In this document: positions 55,067-64,000 of the stretch, piece after piece | Numbering within the stretch: the stretch's first letter is position 1 | How the letters are laid out: every line of letters starts with the position of its first letter | Assembly (NCBI RefSeq): GCF_001112925.1 | Contig: NZ_CPYD01000015.1 | Span: 1 to 64,000 of the forward strand | Direction: 5' to 3' | Length of the DNA: 64,000 bases | Origin: Yersinia nurmii | GTDB lineage: Bacteria; Pseudomonadota; Gammaproteobacteria; Enterobacterales; Enterobacteriaceae | Position numbers and translations under genes: made by a program | Notes under the pieces: model-generated | What the model saw: the letters and a program-made list of their open reading frames with translations, nothing else | What the model was told of the DNA's origin: nothing | The model's database searches: none

Positions 55067-56343
55067 TAGTGGCTCCGCGGCGGCAAATAAGGTTCCAATA
55101 GGTGCAATAACCGCTGCAATGCCCCTTGGTTCTCATGCAGAACTTCAACCGCATGGCGGCCATAGTAGAGGCGGCAATCTTCGTCGGTGAGTAGCATGCT
55201 AATTTCCTTCACCAGTGAGGCTGCATCGGTGACGGTGATAAGCCCTTCGGCCTGCTCAAGCTTGGCACAGATATCTTTGAAATTGAACGTATGTGGCCCC
55301 ATCATTACTGGAATAGCGTGGGCAGCGGCTTCGAGTGGGTTATGCCCACCGCGTTCTATCAGGCTACCACCGACAAATGCCATATCGGCAATCCCATATA
55401 AAAGCATAAGTTCACCCATGGTATCGCCGATCACCACCTGAGTGCTGCTGGATGGCACTTCGCCACCGCTGCGTAAGGTGTAGCTGAATCCGGCTTTTTG
55501 GGTCAGTTCAATCGCTTTCGGGAAACGTTCTGGATGACGCGGCACCAGAATCAATAATAGGGTTGGATACTGTAATAACAATTGACGATGAGCTTCCAGC
55601 AAAATGGCTTCTTCGCCGTCGTGGGTGCTGGTCGCAATCCACACCGGGCGATGGGCAGCCCACTGGCGGCGAAGGGTTATCGCTCGCGCGGCCAGTTCTG
55701 GTGTGACCGAAATATCAAACTTAAGGCTGCCGGTAATGGTCAACTGAGATCGTTTCAGACCCAATTCAATAAAACGCTCACCATCTTCCTGATTCTGTGC
55801 GGCAATCAGCGTAATACGTCGCAATATATTGCGAATAAAACCGCCAATCTTTTTGTAGCCTGCCGCAGAACGTGCAGAAAGACGCGCATTGGCGATAACT
55901 AATGGAATTTTACGGTGGTGCAGCGCATTAATCAGGTTTGGCCATAGCTCGGTTTCCATGATGATAACCAGCTTAGGATTAACCTGATCGAGAAAACGAT
56001 TTACGGAACCGGGAAGATCATAAGGGAGATAAACGTGATGAACGTCTTTGCCAAAGGCAGATTGCACTCGCTCAGAACCGGTGGGCGTCATGGTGGTTAC
56101 CGTAATCGGTAATGACGGATAGCGATGGCGTAAAGCTCTAACCAACGGAATAGCCGCGAGAGTTTCACCGACAGAAACGGAATGCAGCATAATGCCGCCA
56201 GCGACCACTTTACCGGCACAGAAACCATAACGTTCACCCCAGCGCTTACGGTAAGCAGGAGCTTTACGGCTACGTAGCAACAATCGCAGCCAAATCAAAG
56301 GTTGGATTAGGTAGAGGAGTACCTGATATAAACGCAGTAACAT
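55066..56343 (-). CDS. waaA: 3-deoxy-D-manno-octulosonic acid (Kdo) transferase WaaA
   Basis: Adds Kdo residues to the lipid IVA precursor from CMP-Kdo, the first committed inner-core step. The 425-residue protein has an N-terminal membrane anchor (about 1-25), the acceptor-domain Glu in LHSVSVGET, the CMP-Kdo-domain motifs and [19 protein letters not shown]. It heads waaA-waaE-coaD. The gap upstream of it lacks genes. Confidence 0.96.
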
Positions 56344-56484
56344 TCTATCAAATTCATTTATATGAGTTATTCAGAATAATACCATAACTGCCGAAGAAAG
56401 GCTCTCTTCCGGTTATGTAATGTCCAATGGTGGCTAACGCCGATCTATTTTACCGGCTCAAATATCAATCAGTATAAAAACCGA

Positions 56485-56515
56485 ACCCGTTCCCAAGTTT
56501 GAACGGGTATTTTTA
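56485..56515. terminator. hairpin in the waaA-waaC gap
   Basis: ACCCGTTC (56485-56492) pairs with GAACGGGT (56501-56508), 8 bp. It is followed by ATTTTTAT on plus and GGTTTTTAT-like DNA on minus, so it could terminate either way. Confidence 0.6.
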
Positions 56516-56915
56516 TCGTATCGATATCTTATCGAGAATAAGACTGATTACAGTAAAAAAGGCGTAAAACAGTATATAAGAGTGAGAAGTTTATTGGTGA
56601 GTGTTTTTTATCTGTTAATCTGAAAATATCTGTATTACAGAGAGATAAAATATCTGATGGCTTCAAGATATTGGCTAACTCATTGGTCGTTATGAAGATG
56701 TTCGCCTTTATTAGCGATTTCCTTTAATTATTTTCGTTAAGCGCCGTAATATCGCTGTGGATAAATGACTTATTCTTGCTTAAATATCATTTTCTCATAC
56801 ATGTAATAGTTAATTATCACGGTAAGAACTAACAGCATATTATTAATATTTATATCAACGAAGCGAACGGAAAAGTATTCGTCTGACAAAGGGTAATCAG
56901 TGAGATTTAAGAGAG

Positions 56916-56944
56916 ATCTGCGCAGCGAGAGAGGCTGCGCAGAT
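56916..56944 (-). terminator. hairpin after waaC
   Basis: ATCTGCGCAGC (56916-56926) pairs perfectly with GCTGCGCAGAT (56934-56944), 11 bp, 16 bp after the waaC stop. The minus-strand tail (CTCTCTTAAAT) is only moderately T-rich. It probably ends the hldD-waaF-waaC transcript. Confidence 0.6.
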
Positions 56945-56960
56945 GAGGAAATTCGGTCAC

Positions 56961-57926
56961 TTAGGCGATGATTTTATCCAATTCTGCCATGACAATTGTG
57001 GCCTGAATGGTATCCATGCTTTTCTCTTTAGAGATTACCGATACCTGATTTTCACCGTAACCGCCAATCAATCCGGGATCGGTTGGGCCAAACAGCGTGA
57101 TGTTAGGTCGCGCTAACGCTGCCGTTAGATGGCTTAGTCCGGTATCAACGGAAACCACAGCTTTGGCACCGGCTAATACCTCTGCAACTTGCTGTAAACT
57201 CATTTTCGGTAGCACTTCTACGTGCGGGAAATTATCGGCCAGACGTACTGCGCGTTGATATTCATGCTCTGCGCCCCACGGCAGCTTAATTTTCAGCCCG
57301 GTAGGTTGAGCCAGCTGAATTAACTGACGCCAATGGCTTTCCGGCCAATGCTTACTGTCACGGGTCGTCGCATGTAGGAAAACCAGATATTGCCCGGCGT
57401 CTGGCGGTAACTGGCTGATAAAACGCTGAGCGATAGCGTAATCACCCACAGTTTCCGGCTTGGTATAGCCTAGACTTTTAGCAAAGAGCTGGCGAGTACG
57501 CTCAACGGCATGTAACTGCTTGTCTATTTCATGACGGCAGTTATAAAACCAACTGGCGAAGGGTTCACGGGCGCTTTTGCAATCGGGGCCGTGTCGGGTG
57601 CCCTTGGCAATACGGGTGATGAGCGCAGCGCTTTTTATCAGGCCCTGAGCATCGATCACCAAATCATAGCTGCGCTCTTGTACGACTCGTTTGAAGTCAC
57701 AGCGTTCTTGTCGTGTATCACTACCAAACCAGTTTTTGCGCCAGCGGCGAATGGCCACCGGAATCACTTTATCCACCGCCGGATGCCAACTGGGAATCTG
57801 AGTAAATCCTTCTTCTACCACCCAATCGAAATGGATTCCGGGGATGGCGTTCATTGCGTCGGTCAGGGCGGGTAGCGTATGCAAAACGTCGCCCATCGAT
57901 GAGGTTTTAATGATCAATACGTGCAT
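56961..57926 (-). CDS. waaC: LPS heptosyltransferase I (WaaC)
   Basis: Transfers the first L-glycero-D-manno-heptose from ADP-heptose to Kdo2-lipid A. The 321-residue GT9 protein begins MHVLIIKTSSMGDVLHTLPAL and has the nucleotide-sugar motif VSVDTGLSHLTAALARPNITLFGPTDP (quoted in part: SVDTGLSHLTAAL, LFGPTDP). Its start overlaps the waaF stop by one base (TGATG), implying coupling. Last gene of hldD-waaF-waaC. Confidence 0.96.
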   Translation of the reverse strand: MHVLIIKTSSMGDVLHTLPALTDAMNAIPGIHFDWVVEEGFTQIPSWHPAVDKVIPVAIRRWRKNWFGSDTRQERCDFKRVVQERSYDLVIDAQGLIKSAALITRIAKGTRHGPDCKSAREPFASWFYNCRHEIDKQLHAVERTRQLFAKSLGYTKPETVGDYAIAQRFISQLPPDAGQYLVFLHATTRDSKHWPESHWRQLIQLAQPTGLKIKLPWGAEHEYQRAVRLADNFPHVEVLPKMSLQQVAEVLAGAKAVVSVDTGLSHLTAALARPNITLFGPTDPGLIGGYGENQVSVISKEKSMDTIQATIVMAELDKIIA

Positions 57927-58990
57927 CAGTGCGCCTCATTTACCGTTAAAGATTGTGTTGCCAACTGCTGTTGTAGCGCGGTCAGAACCTGCTCTGGTTG
58001 AATGTCGATCAGGCTTTGGTGGTAGCCTTGATCTGCATCCCCTTTGCGCACTTTGTGGTAGCCGGTAATCAAACGAATAACCGTCGCTTTATCTGACAGT
58101 GGAGGAGTGAAGTCCGGGCTGCTTGGGCCATATAAGGCCACCAACGGTTTGTTCAGCGCGGCGGCAACGTGCATCAGGCCGGAATCGTTGCTCACCACGG
58201 CGCTACAGGCGGCAATCAGTATTACCGCTTGATCCAGCGTAGTTTGCCCAGCTAGATTCAGGCAGAAATCGCGACTTTCTGCGTGAAGTGCCTGACGAAT
58301 GTCCTCTCCCGCTTTATGGTCTTTTTCAGAGCCAAATAGGGTGATTTGATAACCGTCATCAATGAGTTTTTGCGCCAAAGCGGCGTAATGGTAGTGCGGC
58401 CAACGTTTGGCTGGGCCAAATTCTGCACCAGGACAAAAACCGATGATAGGCCGATTATCGCTGAGATTAAAAGCGGCGGTGGTTTCAGCAATTTCTTCAT
58501 CCTGCACCTGTAACTGCGGCCAGAGAATGGGCTGCGGCAGATCGGCGGCGGAAGAGACGTGCGACTTATCGTAAGCCAGTGCAACATAACGCTGAACCAT
58601 CAGTGGGAAAGCCTGTTTATCCAGAATGCGCATATCGTTGAGCAGGAAATAACGCATTTCACCGCGCCAGCCTGTACGTTGACGAATACCGGAAAAGTAG
58701 GGTATTAACGCAGACTTGAACGAATTGGGTAAGACATAGGCGCGATCATAGGCTTCCTCGCGCAAAGCGATACCCAAACGGCGACGGCCTTCCAGATTAA
58801 ATACCCCGTGACCGAGCGGCATTGGGATAGCGCGGCGCACCTCAGGCATTCTGGCCAGAAGTGGACGGCACCACGCGGGTGCCATCACATCAATCTCTGC
58901 TGCCGGATATTCGGCCTTCAGGGTGCGGTACAAACTTTGCGACATCATCATATCGCCAACCCAAGAAGGGCCGATGACCAGTATTCTCAT
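57926..58990 (-). CDS. waaF: LPS heptosyltransferase II (WaaF)
   Basis: Adds the second heptose of the inner core. The 354-residue GT9 protein begins MRILVIGPSWVGDMMMSQSL and has GFCPGAEFGPAKRWP and VVSNDSGLMHVAAAL with LYGPSSP. It lies 29 bp after hldD and overlaps waaC. E. coli WaaF is about 348 residues. Confidence 0.96.
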   Translation of the reverse strand: MRILVIGPSWVGDMMMSQSLYRTLKAEYPAAEIDVMAPAWCRPLLARMPEVRRAIPMPLGHGVFNLEGRRRLGIALREEAYDRAYVLPNSFKSALIPYFSGIRQRTGWRGEMRYFLLNDMRILDKQAFPLMVQRYVALAYDKSHVSSAADLPQPILWPQLQVQDEEIAETTAAFNLSDNRPIIGFCPGAEFGPAKRWPHYHYAALAQKLIDDGYQITLFGSEKDHKAGEDIRQALHAESRDFCLNLAGQTTLDQAVILIAACSAVVSNDSGLMHVAAALNKPLVALYGPSSPDFTPPLSDKATVIRLITGYHKVRKGDADQGYHQSLIDIQPEQVLTALQQQLATQSLTVNEAH

Positions 58991-59019
58991 ACCGTTATCA
59001 ATTCCTTGCAGCGAATGAC

Positions 59020-59952
59020 TTAAATAGTGGAATTCAACCAGCCTAGATACTCTTTTACCCCTTCGGCGACGGTTTTGAACGGTTTGTCATAACCGGCTGC
59101 GCGTAGGTTGGTCAGGTCGGCCTGAGTGAATGCCTGGTAGCGACCTTTCAGTTTTTCCGGGAATGGAATGTATTCCACTGACCGGCTCTGATGGTATTCC
59201 ACCACGGCGTCCGCGACTGCCTGGAAGGATTCGGCCCGGCCAGTTCCGCAGTTGAAAATACCGGAAACCTTGCTCTTCCAGAACCACAGATTGACCGCAG
59301 CTACGTCACCGACATAGATGAAATCGCGTTTAAAGTTCTCGCTGCCAGCGAACAGTTTAGGTGTTTCGCCTGCGTTGATTTGATTGTTCAGGTGGAAAGC
59401 GACGCTCGCCATGCTGCCTTTATGGCCTTCGCGCGGTCCGTAGACGTTGAAATAGCGGAAGCCGCAAATTTGTGAATCCGCCTGCGGCAGAATTTCACGT
59501 ACATATTGATCGAACAGGAATTTTGAGTAGCCGTAAACGTTCAGCGGCTGCTCATATTGGCGATCTTCGATGAAATTATCGGTTCGGCCACCGTAAGTAG
59601 CAGCTGAAGAGGCATACAGGAATGGAATACCGCGATCCAGACAGAAGTGCAGAATGTCTTTGGAGTACTGATAGTTGTTATCCATCATGTACTTGCCATC
59701 CCACTCGGTGGTAGAGGAGCAAGCGCCTTCATGGAAGATGGCGTCGATATCGCCCATATCATCACCGGCAACAATGCTAGCGACAAAATCTTCTTTATCC
59801 ATGTAATCCGCGATGTCCAGATCGACCAGATTGACGAACTTAGTGCCGTCTTTCAGGTTATCTACCACTAGGATATCTTTATATCCTATATCATTCAGTG
59901 CCTTAACGATGTTGCTGCCAATGAAACCGGCGCCGCCAGTGACGATAATCAT
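59020..59952 (-). CDS. hldD: ADP-glyceromanno-heptose 6-epimerase HldD (RfaD)
   Basis: Converts ADP-D-glycero- to ADP-L-glycero-manno-heptose, the donor used by WaaC and WaaF encoded just downstream. The 310-residue short-chain-dehydrogenase-fold protein begins with the NADP-binding [16 protein letters not shown]. It has the catalytic Tyr and Lys in [12 protein letters not shown] at 59952 gives the E. coli length. A GTG three codons earlier is the alternative. Confidence 0.97.
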   Translation of the reverse strand: MIIVTGGAGFIGSNIVKALNDIGYKDILVVDNLKDGTKFVNLVDLDIADYMDKEDFVASIVAGDDMGDIDAIFHEGACSSTTEWDGKYMMDNNYQYSKDILHFCLDRGIPFLYASSAATYGGRTDNFIEDRQYEQPLNVYGYSKFLFDQYVREILPQADSQICGFRYFNVYGPREGHKGSMASVAFHLNNQINAGETPKLFAGSENFKRDFIYVGDVAAVNLWFWKSKVSGIFNCGTGRAESFQAVADAVVEYHQSRSVEYIPFPEKLKGRYQAFTQADLTNLRAAGYDKPFKTVAEGVKEYLGWLNSTI

Positions 59953-60196
59953 CAGGTTCACCCTTATTAATCTGCTTGGTCGGGCACAATGCCCTACACA
60001 TTATTTGGCGCCATCATAACATTTCATGCGTAAGCGCACAGCCGGAAGGGGGGGAATCGCCCTTTTTGTATGAGGCTTTAGGATAGTTCCCCGTGATATA
60101 TGCTGCATTTCTTACATTCTCTAACAAGGTTTCTCGTCAGTAAGCCAGCAACTCAGTAAAATGTGAGGCGAAATTGCCAAATCTGGAGATAACCGA

Positions 60197-61393
60197 ATGC
60201 CCGCGTCTTTCTATCAACAACTAGAACAACAACTGGCTACTACCCGCGCTGAAGGTTTGTATAAAGAAGAGCGGATTATCACTTCCGCCCAGCAAGCCGA
60301 TATCGCTGTAGCTGATGGAAGTCATGTAATCAATTTCTGTGCTAATAACTATCTGGGGCTGGCTAACCATCCGGCGCTGATCGCTGCCGCGAAAAAAGGG
60401 ATGGATACACACGGTTTCGGTATGGCCTCCGTGCGCTTTATTTGCGGTACGCAGGACAGCCACAAGCAGTTGGAGCAGAAGATCGCCAGCTTTTTAGGGA
60501 TGGAAGATGCCATTCTTTATTCTTCCTGTTTTGATGCCAACGGCGGTCTGTTTGAAACGCTGCTGGGGCCGGAAGATGCCATTATTTCCGATGCGTTAAA
60601 CCATGCGTCAATTATTGACGGCGTGCGTCTGTGTAAAGCCAAGCGTTATCGCTACGCTAACAATGATATGGCTGAGCTGGAAGCCCAGCTGAAGCAGGCA
60701 AAAGCGGACGGCGCTCGTCATATCATGATCGCCACTGATGGCGTGTTTTCTATGGACGGCGTGATTGCTAACCTGAAAGGTGTTTGCGATCTGGCCGACC
60801 AATATAAAGCGTTGGTGATGGTCGATGATTCCCACGCAGTAGGCTTTGTTGGTGCCAATGGGCGCGGCACCCATGAATACTGTGAAGTGATGGGTCGCGT
60901 TGATATTATCACTGGTACTTTGGGTAAAGCACTGGGTGGCGCATCCGGCGGCTATACCGCAGGCCGTAAAGAAGTGGTGGAATGGCTGCGTCAGCGTTCA
61001 CGTCCGTACCTGTTCTCTAACTCATTGGCTCCGGCTATCGTTGCTGCCTCCATCGAGGTCCTTTCTCTGCTGGAACAAGGTGATGCTCTGCGGGATCGCC
61101 TATGGGCTAATGCTCGTCTATTCCGCGAAAAAATGACGGCGGCCGGTTTCACGCTGGCAGGTGCCGACCACGCGATTATTCCGGTAATGCTGGGCGAAGC
61201 GAAATTAGCGCAGGATTTTGCTAACGCGTTGCTGAAGGAAGGTATTTACGTTACCGGCTTCTTCTATCCAGTCGTGCCGAAAGGTCAGGCGCGGATTCGC
61301 ACCCAAATGTCTGCTGACCACACGACTGAGCAGGTTAAACGTGCCATCGATGCATTCGTGCGCATTGGTAAACAACTAGGCGTTATCGCATAA
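60197..61393 (+). CDS. kbl: glycine C-acetyltransferase (2-amino-3-ketobutyrate CoA ligase)
   Basis: Cleaves 2-amino-3-ketobutyrate with CoA into glycine and acetyl-CoA, the second step of threonine breakdown. The 398-residue alpha-oxoamine synthase has the PLP lysine in [14 protein letters not shown] and the [10 protein letters not shown] motif. It is divergent from hldD and 9 bp before tdh, whose product it uses. Confidence 0.97.
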   Translation: MPASFYQQLEQQLATTRAEGLYKEERIITSAQQADIAVADGSHVINFCANNYLGLANHPALIAAAKKGMDTHGFGMASVRFICGTQDSHKQLEQKIASFLGMEDAILYSSCFDANGGLFETLLGPEDAIISDALNHASIIDGVRLCKAKRYRYANNDMAELEAQLKQAKADGARHIMIATDGVFSMDGVIANLKGVCDLADQYKALVMVDDSHAVGFVGANGRGTHEYCEVMGRVDIITGTLGKALGGASGGYTAGRKEVVEWLRQRSRPYLFSNSLAPAIVAASIEVLSLLEQGDALRDRLWANARLFREKMTAAGFTLAGADHAIIPVMLGEAKLAQDFANALLKEGIYVTGFFYPVVPKGQARIRTQMSADHTTEQVKRAIDAFVRIGKQLGVIA

Positions 61394-61402
61394 GGAATTT
61401 CA

Positions 61403-62428
61403 ATGAAAGCACTATCTAAGCTGAAAGCGGAAGAAGGCATTTGGATGACCGACGTGCCTCAGCCTGAATTGGGTCACAATGACATTATGATCAAAATCGC
61501 TAAAACGGCGATTTGCGGAACCGATGTGCATATCTATAACTGGGATGAATGGTCACAAAAAACCATCCCGGTTCCTATGGTTGTAGGGCACGAATACGTC
61601 GGTAAAATTGTCGCTATCGGTCAGGAAGTTAAAGGTTTCTCCATCGGCGATCGCGTCTCTGGCGAAGGGCATATTACCTGCGGGCATTGCCGTAACTGTC
61701 GTGGCGGCCGCACTCACTTGTGCCGTAATACCATTGGCGTCGGTGTTAACCGTCCGGGTTCATTCGCTGAGTATCTGGTGATTCCTGCCTTTAATGCGTT
61801 CAAAATCCCTGACAATATTCCCGATGAGCTGGCTGCCATTTTCGATCCGTTTGGTAACGCGGTTCACACTGCATTGTCCTTCGATCTTGTGGGGGAAGAT
61901 GTGCTGGTTTCCGGCGCGGGTCCTATTGGCATCATGGCCGCAGCGGTGTGTAAACATGTCGGCGCGCGTAACGTAGTTATCACTGATGTGAATGAATATC
62001 GCCTCGACTTGGCACGCAAAATGGGCGTCACTCGCGCGGTTAACGTTAGTAAAGAAAACCTGAACGACGTGATGACTGAGCTAGGTATGACCGAAGGTTT
62101 TGATGTGGGTCTGGAAATGTCCGGCGCGCCGCCAGCTTTCCGTACCTTGCTGAATGCGATGAACCACGGCGGTCGTATTGCCATGCTGGGGATACCGCCA
62201 TCCGATATGTCTATCGATTGGAATCAGGTTATCTTTAAGGGTCTGTTTATTAAAGGTATCTACGGTCGTGAGATGTTCGAAACCTGGTACAAAATGGCTG
62301 CATTAATACAGTCTGGTTTGGATTTAACGCCAATTATTACCCACCGTTTCTCTATCGATGAGTTCCAGAAAGGCTTTGACGCTATGCGCTCTGGTCAATC
62401 AGGGAAAGTCGTATTGAGCTGGGATTAG
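61403..62428 (+). CDS. tdh: L-threonine 3-dehydrogenase
   Basis: Oxidises L-threonine to 2-amino-3-ketobutyrate with NAD+. The 341-residue medium-chain zinc dehydrogenase has the catalytic zinc site ([11 protein letters not shown]), the structural zinc cysteines in [15 protein letters not shown] and the nucleotide loop [10 protein letters not shown]. Second gene of kbl-tdh, with AAGGAAT before the ATG. Length equals E. coli Tdh. Confidence 0.97.
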   Translation: MKALSKLKAEEGIWMTDVPQPELGHNDIMIKIAKTAICGTDVHIYNWDEWSQKTIPVPMVVGHEYVGKIVAIGQEVKGFSIGDRVSGEGHITCGHCRNCRGGRTHLCRNTIGVGVNRPGSFAEYLVIPAFNAFKIPDNIPDELAAIFDPFGNAVHTALSFDLVGEDVLVSGAGPIGIMAAAVCKHVGARNVVITDVNEYRLDLARKMGVTRAVNVSKENLNDVMTELGMTEGFDVGLEMSGAPPAFRTLLNAMNHGGRIAMLGIPPSDMSIDWNQVIFKGLFIKGIYGREMFETWYKMAALIQSGLDLTPIITHRFSIDEFQKGFDAMRSGQSGKVVLSWD

Positions 62429-62460
62429 TGGTTAACTGAAATTTAATCAGGTTAATAAAA

Positions 62461-62490
62461 ATGCCGGGCATGATGACCCGGCATTGTTTT
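62461..62490. terminator. bidirectional terminator between tdh and yibQ
   Basis: ATGCCGGG (62461-62468) and CCCGGCAT (62477-62484) form an 8-bp stem followed by TGTTTTATTT on plus, with AATAAAAA before it for the minus side. Confidence 0.85.
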
Positions 62491-63490
62491 ATTTGGTTTT
62501 GATTAAGCGGGTATTTGTGGCTTCAGTTGCCACAAGTGGCGCGGTTTTGTTAAACCAGAACTGCCAGCGCTGCTGCGCAAAAGTCGCCACTGGGCTTTGT
62601 ATCAAACTTTTCCCCAGAATTTTAAACACCTCATCGGCGTAGATTTTCTCCGGCGTATGTCCCGCTTTCATTTTGCATTGCTTAATGGCTTTTAACCTGC
62701 TGTCTTTAAACGGATCGCGTGGTTTAACCGGCTTGACTGGCGTCAGCGTGCCCGGATTATGTTGCACCGGTTCATTCAGTAACGCACTAGGACGAACCAA
62801 TACGATATCTGACGGCAATTCCGGCAGCATCTGCTGCAATACCCGAATGGTAGAAGGATGAGGGTGCCCGATGGCAATGGCCGAACCATTTTTACGTGCT
62901 AGCTGAATGGCGCGATTGAACTGCTGACGTATCGCCGTATCACTCTGCACATCATCCAGAAAAACCTTGCGTTTTATGACCTTAACGCCTGTTCCTTCCG
63001 CTGCTCGACTGGCCTGAGTATTGCCGATTGTCACGCTATCCAGAAAATACAGCTGATAATGTTCCAGCGCCTGCATGACTTTTTGCATTCCTGACAGGCT
63101 GGAAGTCATTGCACTACCCATATGATTATTCATACCAACGGCGTAAGGAACGTTGTTTACCGCCTGCTGAATAATGCGCTGAATTTCTTCGCTGCTCATA
63201 TTCGGCTGCAGAGTATCCCGTTCTAACGGCTGCTTGCTTAAGGGCGCCATCGGCAGATGGATAAGAATTTCACGCCCTTGGCTGTGGGCTTTGATCGCCA
63301 TTTCTTTGGCGTGGGGAGCATTAGGCAAGATAGCAACAGAGATCGGTAACGGCATCTGGAGAATTTTGTTTTCGTTCTGTGGGCGATAACCGAAGTCATC
63401 GATAACAATAGATAATTTTCCTGCCTGCGCAGAACAGGCTATCAGCAAGGTGCCGAATACAAACAGTGAGCGAGCTTTAAAATAGTGCAA
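62489..63490 (-). CDS. yibQ: divergent polysaccharide deacetylase family protein YibQ
   Basis: A 333-residue exported protein with a signal peptide (MHYFKARSLFVFGTLLIACSAQAG) and a divergent NodB-like deacetylase fold. SIVIDDFGYRP carries the Asp pair, and AIAILPNAP-like and HLPMAP blocks follow (here SVAILPNAPHAKEMA and ILIHLPMAP). Activity has not been shown as far as I know. It is 23 bp downstream of envC, as in E. coli, so a cell-envelope role is likely. Confidence 0.92.
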   Translation of the reverse strand: MHYFKARSLFVFGTLLIACSAQAGKLSIVIDDFGYRPQNENKILQMPLPISVAILPNAPHAKEMAIKAHSQGREILIHLPMAPLSKQPLERDTLQPNMSSEEIQRIIQQAVNNVPYAVGMNNHMGSAMTSSLSGMQKVMQALEHYQLYFLDSVTIGNTQASRAAEGTGVKVIKRKVFLDDVQSDTAIRQQFNRAIQLARKNGSAIAIGHPHPSTIRVLQQMLPELPSDIVLVRPSALLNEPVQHNPGTLTPVKPVKPRDPFKDSRLKAIKQCKMKAGHTPEKIYADEVFKILGKSLIQSPVATFAQQRWQFWFNKTAPLVATEATNTRLIKTK

Positions 63491-63513
63491 TGCTTTTTCC
63501 CTAATTCTATTCC

Positions 63514-64000
63514 CTATCTTCCTAACCAGGGTTGTGGGTTGACCGCCTGTCCTTGACGACGGATCTCGAAATACAGAGAAGGCTCACCCTGGCCTCCGCT
63601 GGTACCAACCAGAGCAATCGGCTGGCCGGCTCTAACCTGAGTCCCCACGCTGACTAACGCGCTTTGGTTATAACCATATAAACTCATATCGCCCTTACCG
63701 TGCTCGACAACGACGACGAGACCGTATCCTTGTAACCAGTCGGCCAGCAGGACGCGGCCATCGGCAATGGCTTTGACTTCGCTGCCTTCTGGCGCGGAGA
63801 TAACCATACCTTTCCAGCGTAGTTCTCCTTGCAGTGATTCACCGAATCTATGTGTAACATTACCGCGTACTGGCCACAGAGCCTGCCCACTTGGGCGACC
63901 TAAGCCGCCGGTACGAGCCATCAGAGATCGCTCACTTTCGCTCGGCTTATAGCTGGAGCCGGTTTTCTTCGCTTGTTGCTCTTTAAGCTTAATCTGCTCC
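63514..64000 (-). CDS. envC: murein hydrolase activator EnvC, C-terminal part (runs off window)
   Basis: EnvC is a periplasmic factor that activates the amidases AmiA and AmiB at the septum under FtsEX control. The window holds the last 161 codons; the frame stays open through base 64000, so the signal peptide and coiled coil lie beyond it. Visible are a basic, charged linker (KEQQAKKTG) and the LytM domain (ALWPVRGNVTHRFGE, VVVVEHGKGDMSLYGYN, SLYFEIRRQGQAVNP). The M23 zinc ligands are degenerate, as in EnvC, so it activates rather than cuts. An internal ATG at 63921 is not the true start. Confidence 0.96.
   Translation of the reverse strand, partial: EQIKLKEQQAKKTGSSYKPSESERSLMARTGGLGRPSGQALWPVRGNVTHRFGESLQGELRWKGMVISAPEGSEVKAIADGRVLLADWLQGYGLVVVVEHGKGDMSLYGYNQSALVSVGTQVRAGQPIALVGTSGGQGEPSLYFEIRRQGQAVNPQPWLGR

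Larger units (their letters stand above)
56344..56960. other. gene-free AT-rich gap between waaA and waaC
   Basis: No credible ORF in 617 bp. It holds two hairpins, described separately, and one perfect minus-strand DnaA 9-mer (TGTGGATAA on plus, 56756-56764). In E. coli the large waa core cluster occupies this general neighbourhood. The waaA promoter should lie near its left end. Confidence 0.65.

Noticed and set aside
56756-56764. Single DnaA box in the waaA-waaC gap as a functional site
   Set aside because: A lone 9-mer is expected by chance at this scale and has no partner or GATC cluster.

Overview
The window is a stretch of an enterobacterial chromosome (Gammaproteobacteria, Enterobacterales). 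Nearly every protein is a close, full-length match to an E. coli family, and the enterobacterial RNAs Spot 42 and CsrC are present. The gene order points to the Yersiniaceae, most likely Yersinia or a near relative. The waaE-coaD pair and the short hldD-waaF-waaC cluster without a large core-LPS block fit that group. So does the joining of the polA/gln block directly to the yicH-xanP-gltS-recG block, which are apart in E. coli. The genus is inferred from memory of gene order, not from a search.

Layout. 1-3753: the 3' end of an rRNA operon (16S tail, tRNA-Glu spacer, 23S, 5S, two terminators). 3897-8150: a YfiM-like gene, mobBA (molybdenum cofactor dinucleotide synthesis), yihD, srkA-dsbA. 8193-14114: a gene-free stretch with tandem DnaA boxes, polA, Spot 42, engB, a CsrC-type RNA, yihI and an unnamed 58-codon membrane-protein ORF. 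14118-24979: hemN, glnG-glnL-glnA with sigma-54/NtrC control, typA, yihX, yihY, dtd, fabY. 25086-37693: yicH, xanP (with a PurR-box match), gltS, the gmk-rpoZ-spoT-trmH-recG operon and ligB.

37706-46440 starts with yicG and then becomes an accessory block between the otherwise neighbouring yicG and yicC. It holds a 15-copy octanucleotide tandem repeat upstream of a DUF3574-type lipoprotein, a CNT-family nucleoside transporter, and a convergent rpfF/rpfR pair. That pair is a diffusible signal factor (cis-2-unsaturated fatty acid) synthase and a PAS-GGDEF-EAL receptor linked to cyclic-di-GMP. The block ends with a LysR regulator divergent from a TDT/TehA-type transporter.

46443-64000 returns to core genes: yicC, rph-pyrE with its attenuator, slmA, dut, coaBC, radC, rpmBG behind a structured leader, mutM, coaD, waaE, waaA, waaC-waaF-hldD, kbl-tdh, yibQ and the 3' part of envC, which runs off the window.

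The most interesting items are the rpfF/rpfR signalling cassette, the octamer repeat, the DnaA-box/GATC cluster before polA, the 15-bp stem in the rpmB leader, and the small unnamed membrane protein before hemN. The first is a known type of system in other genera. None was tested by database search here.
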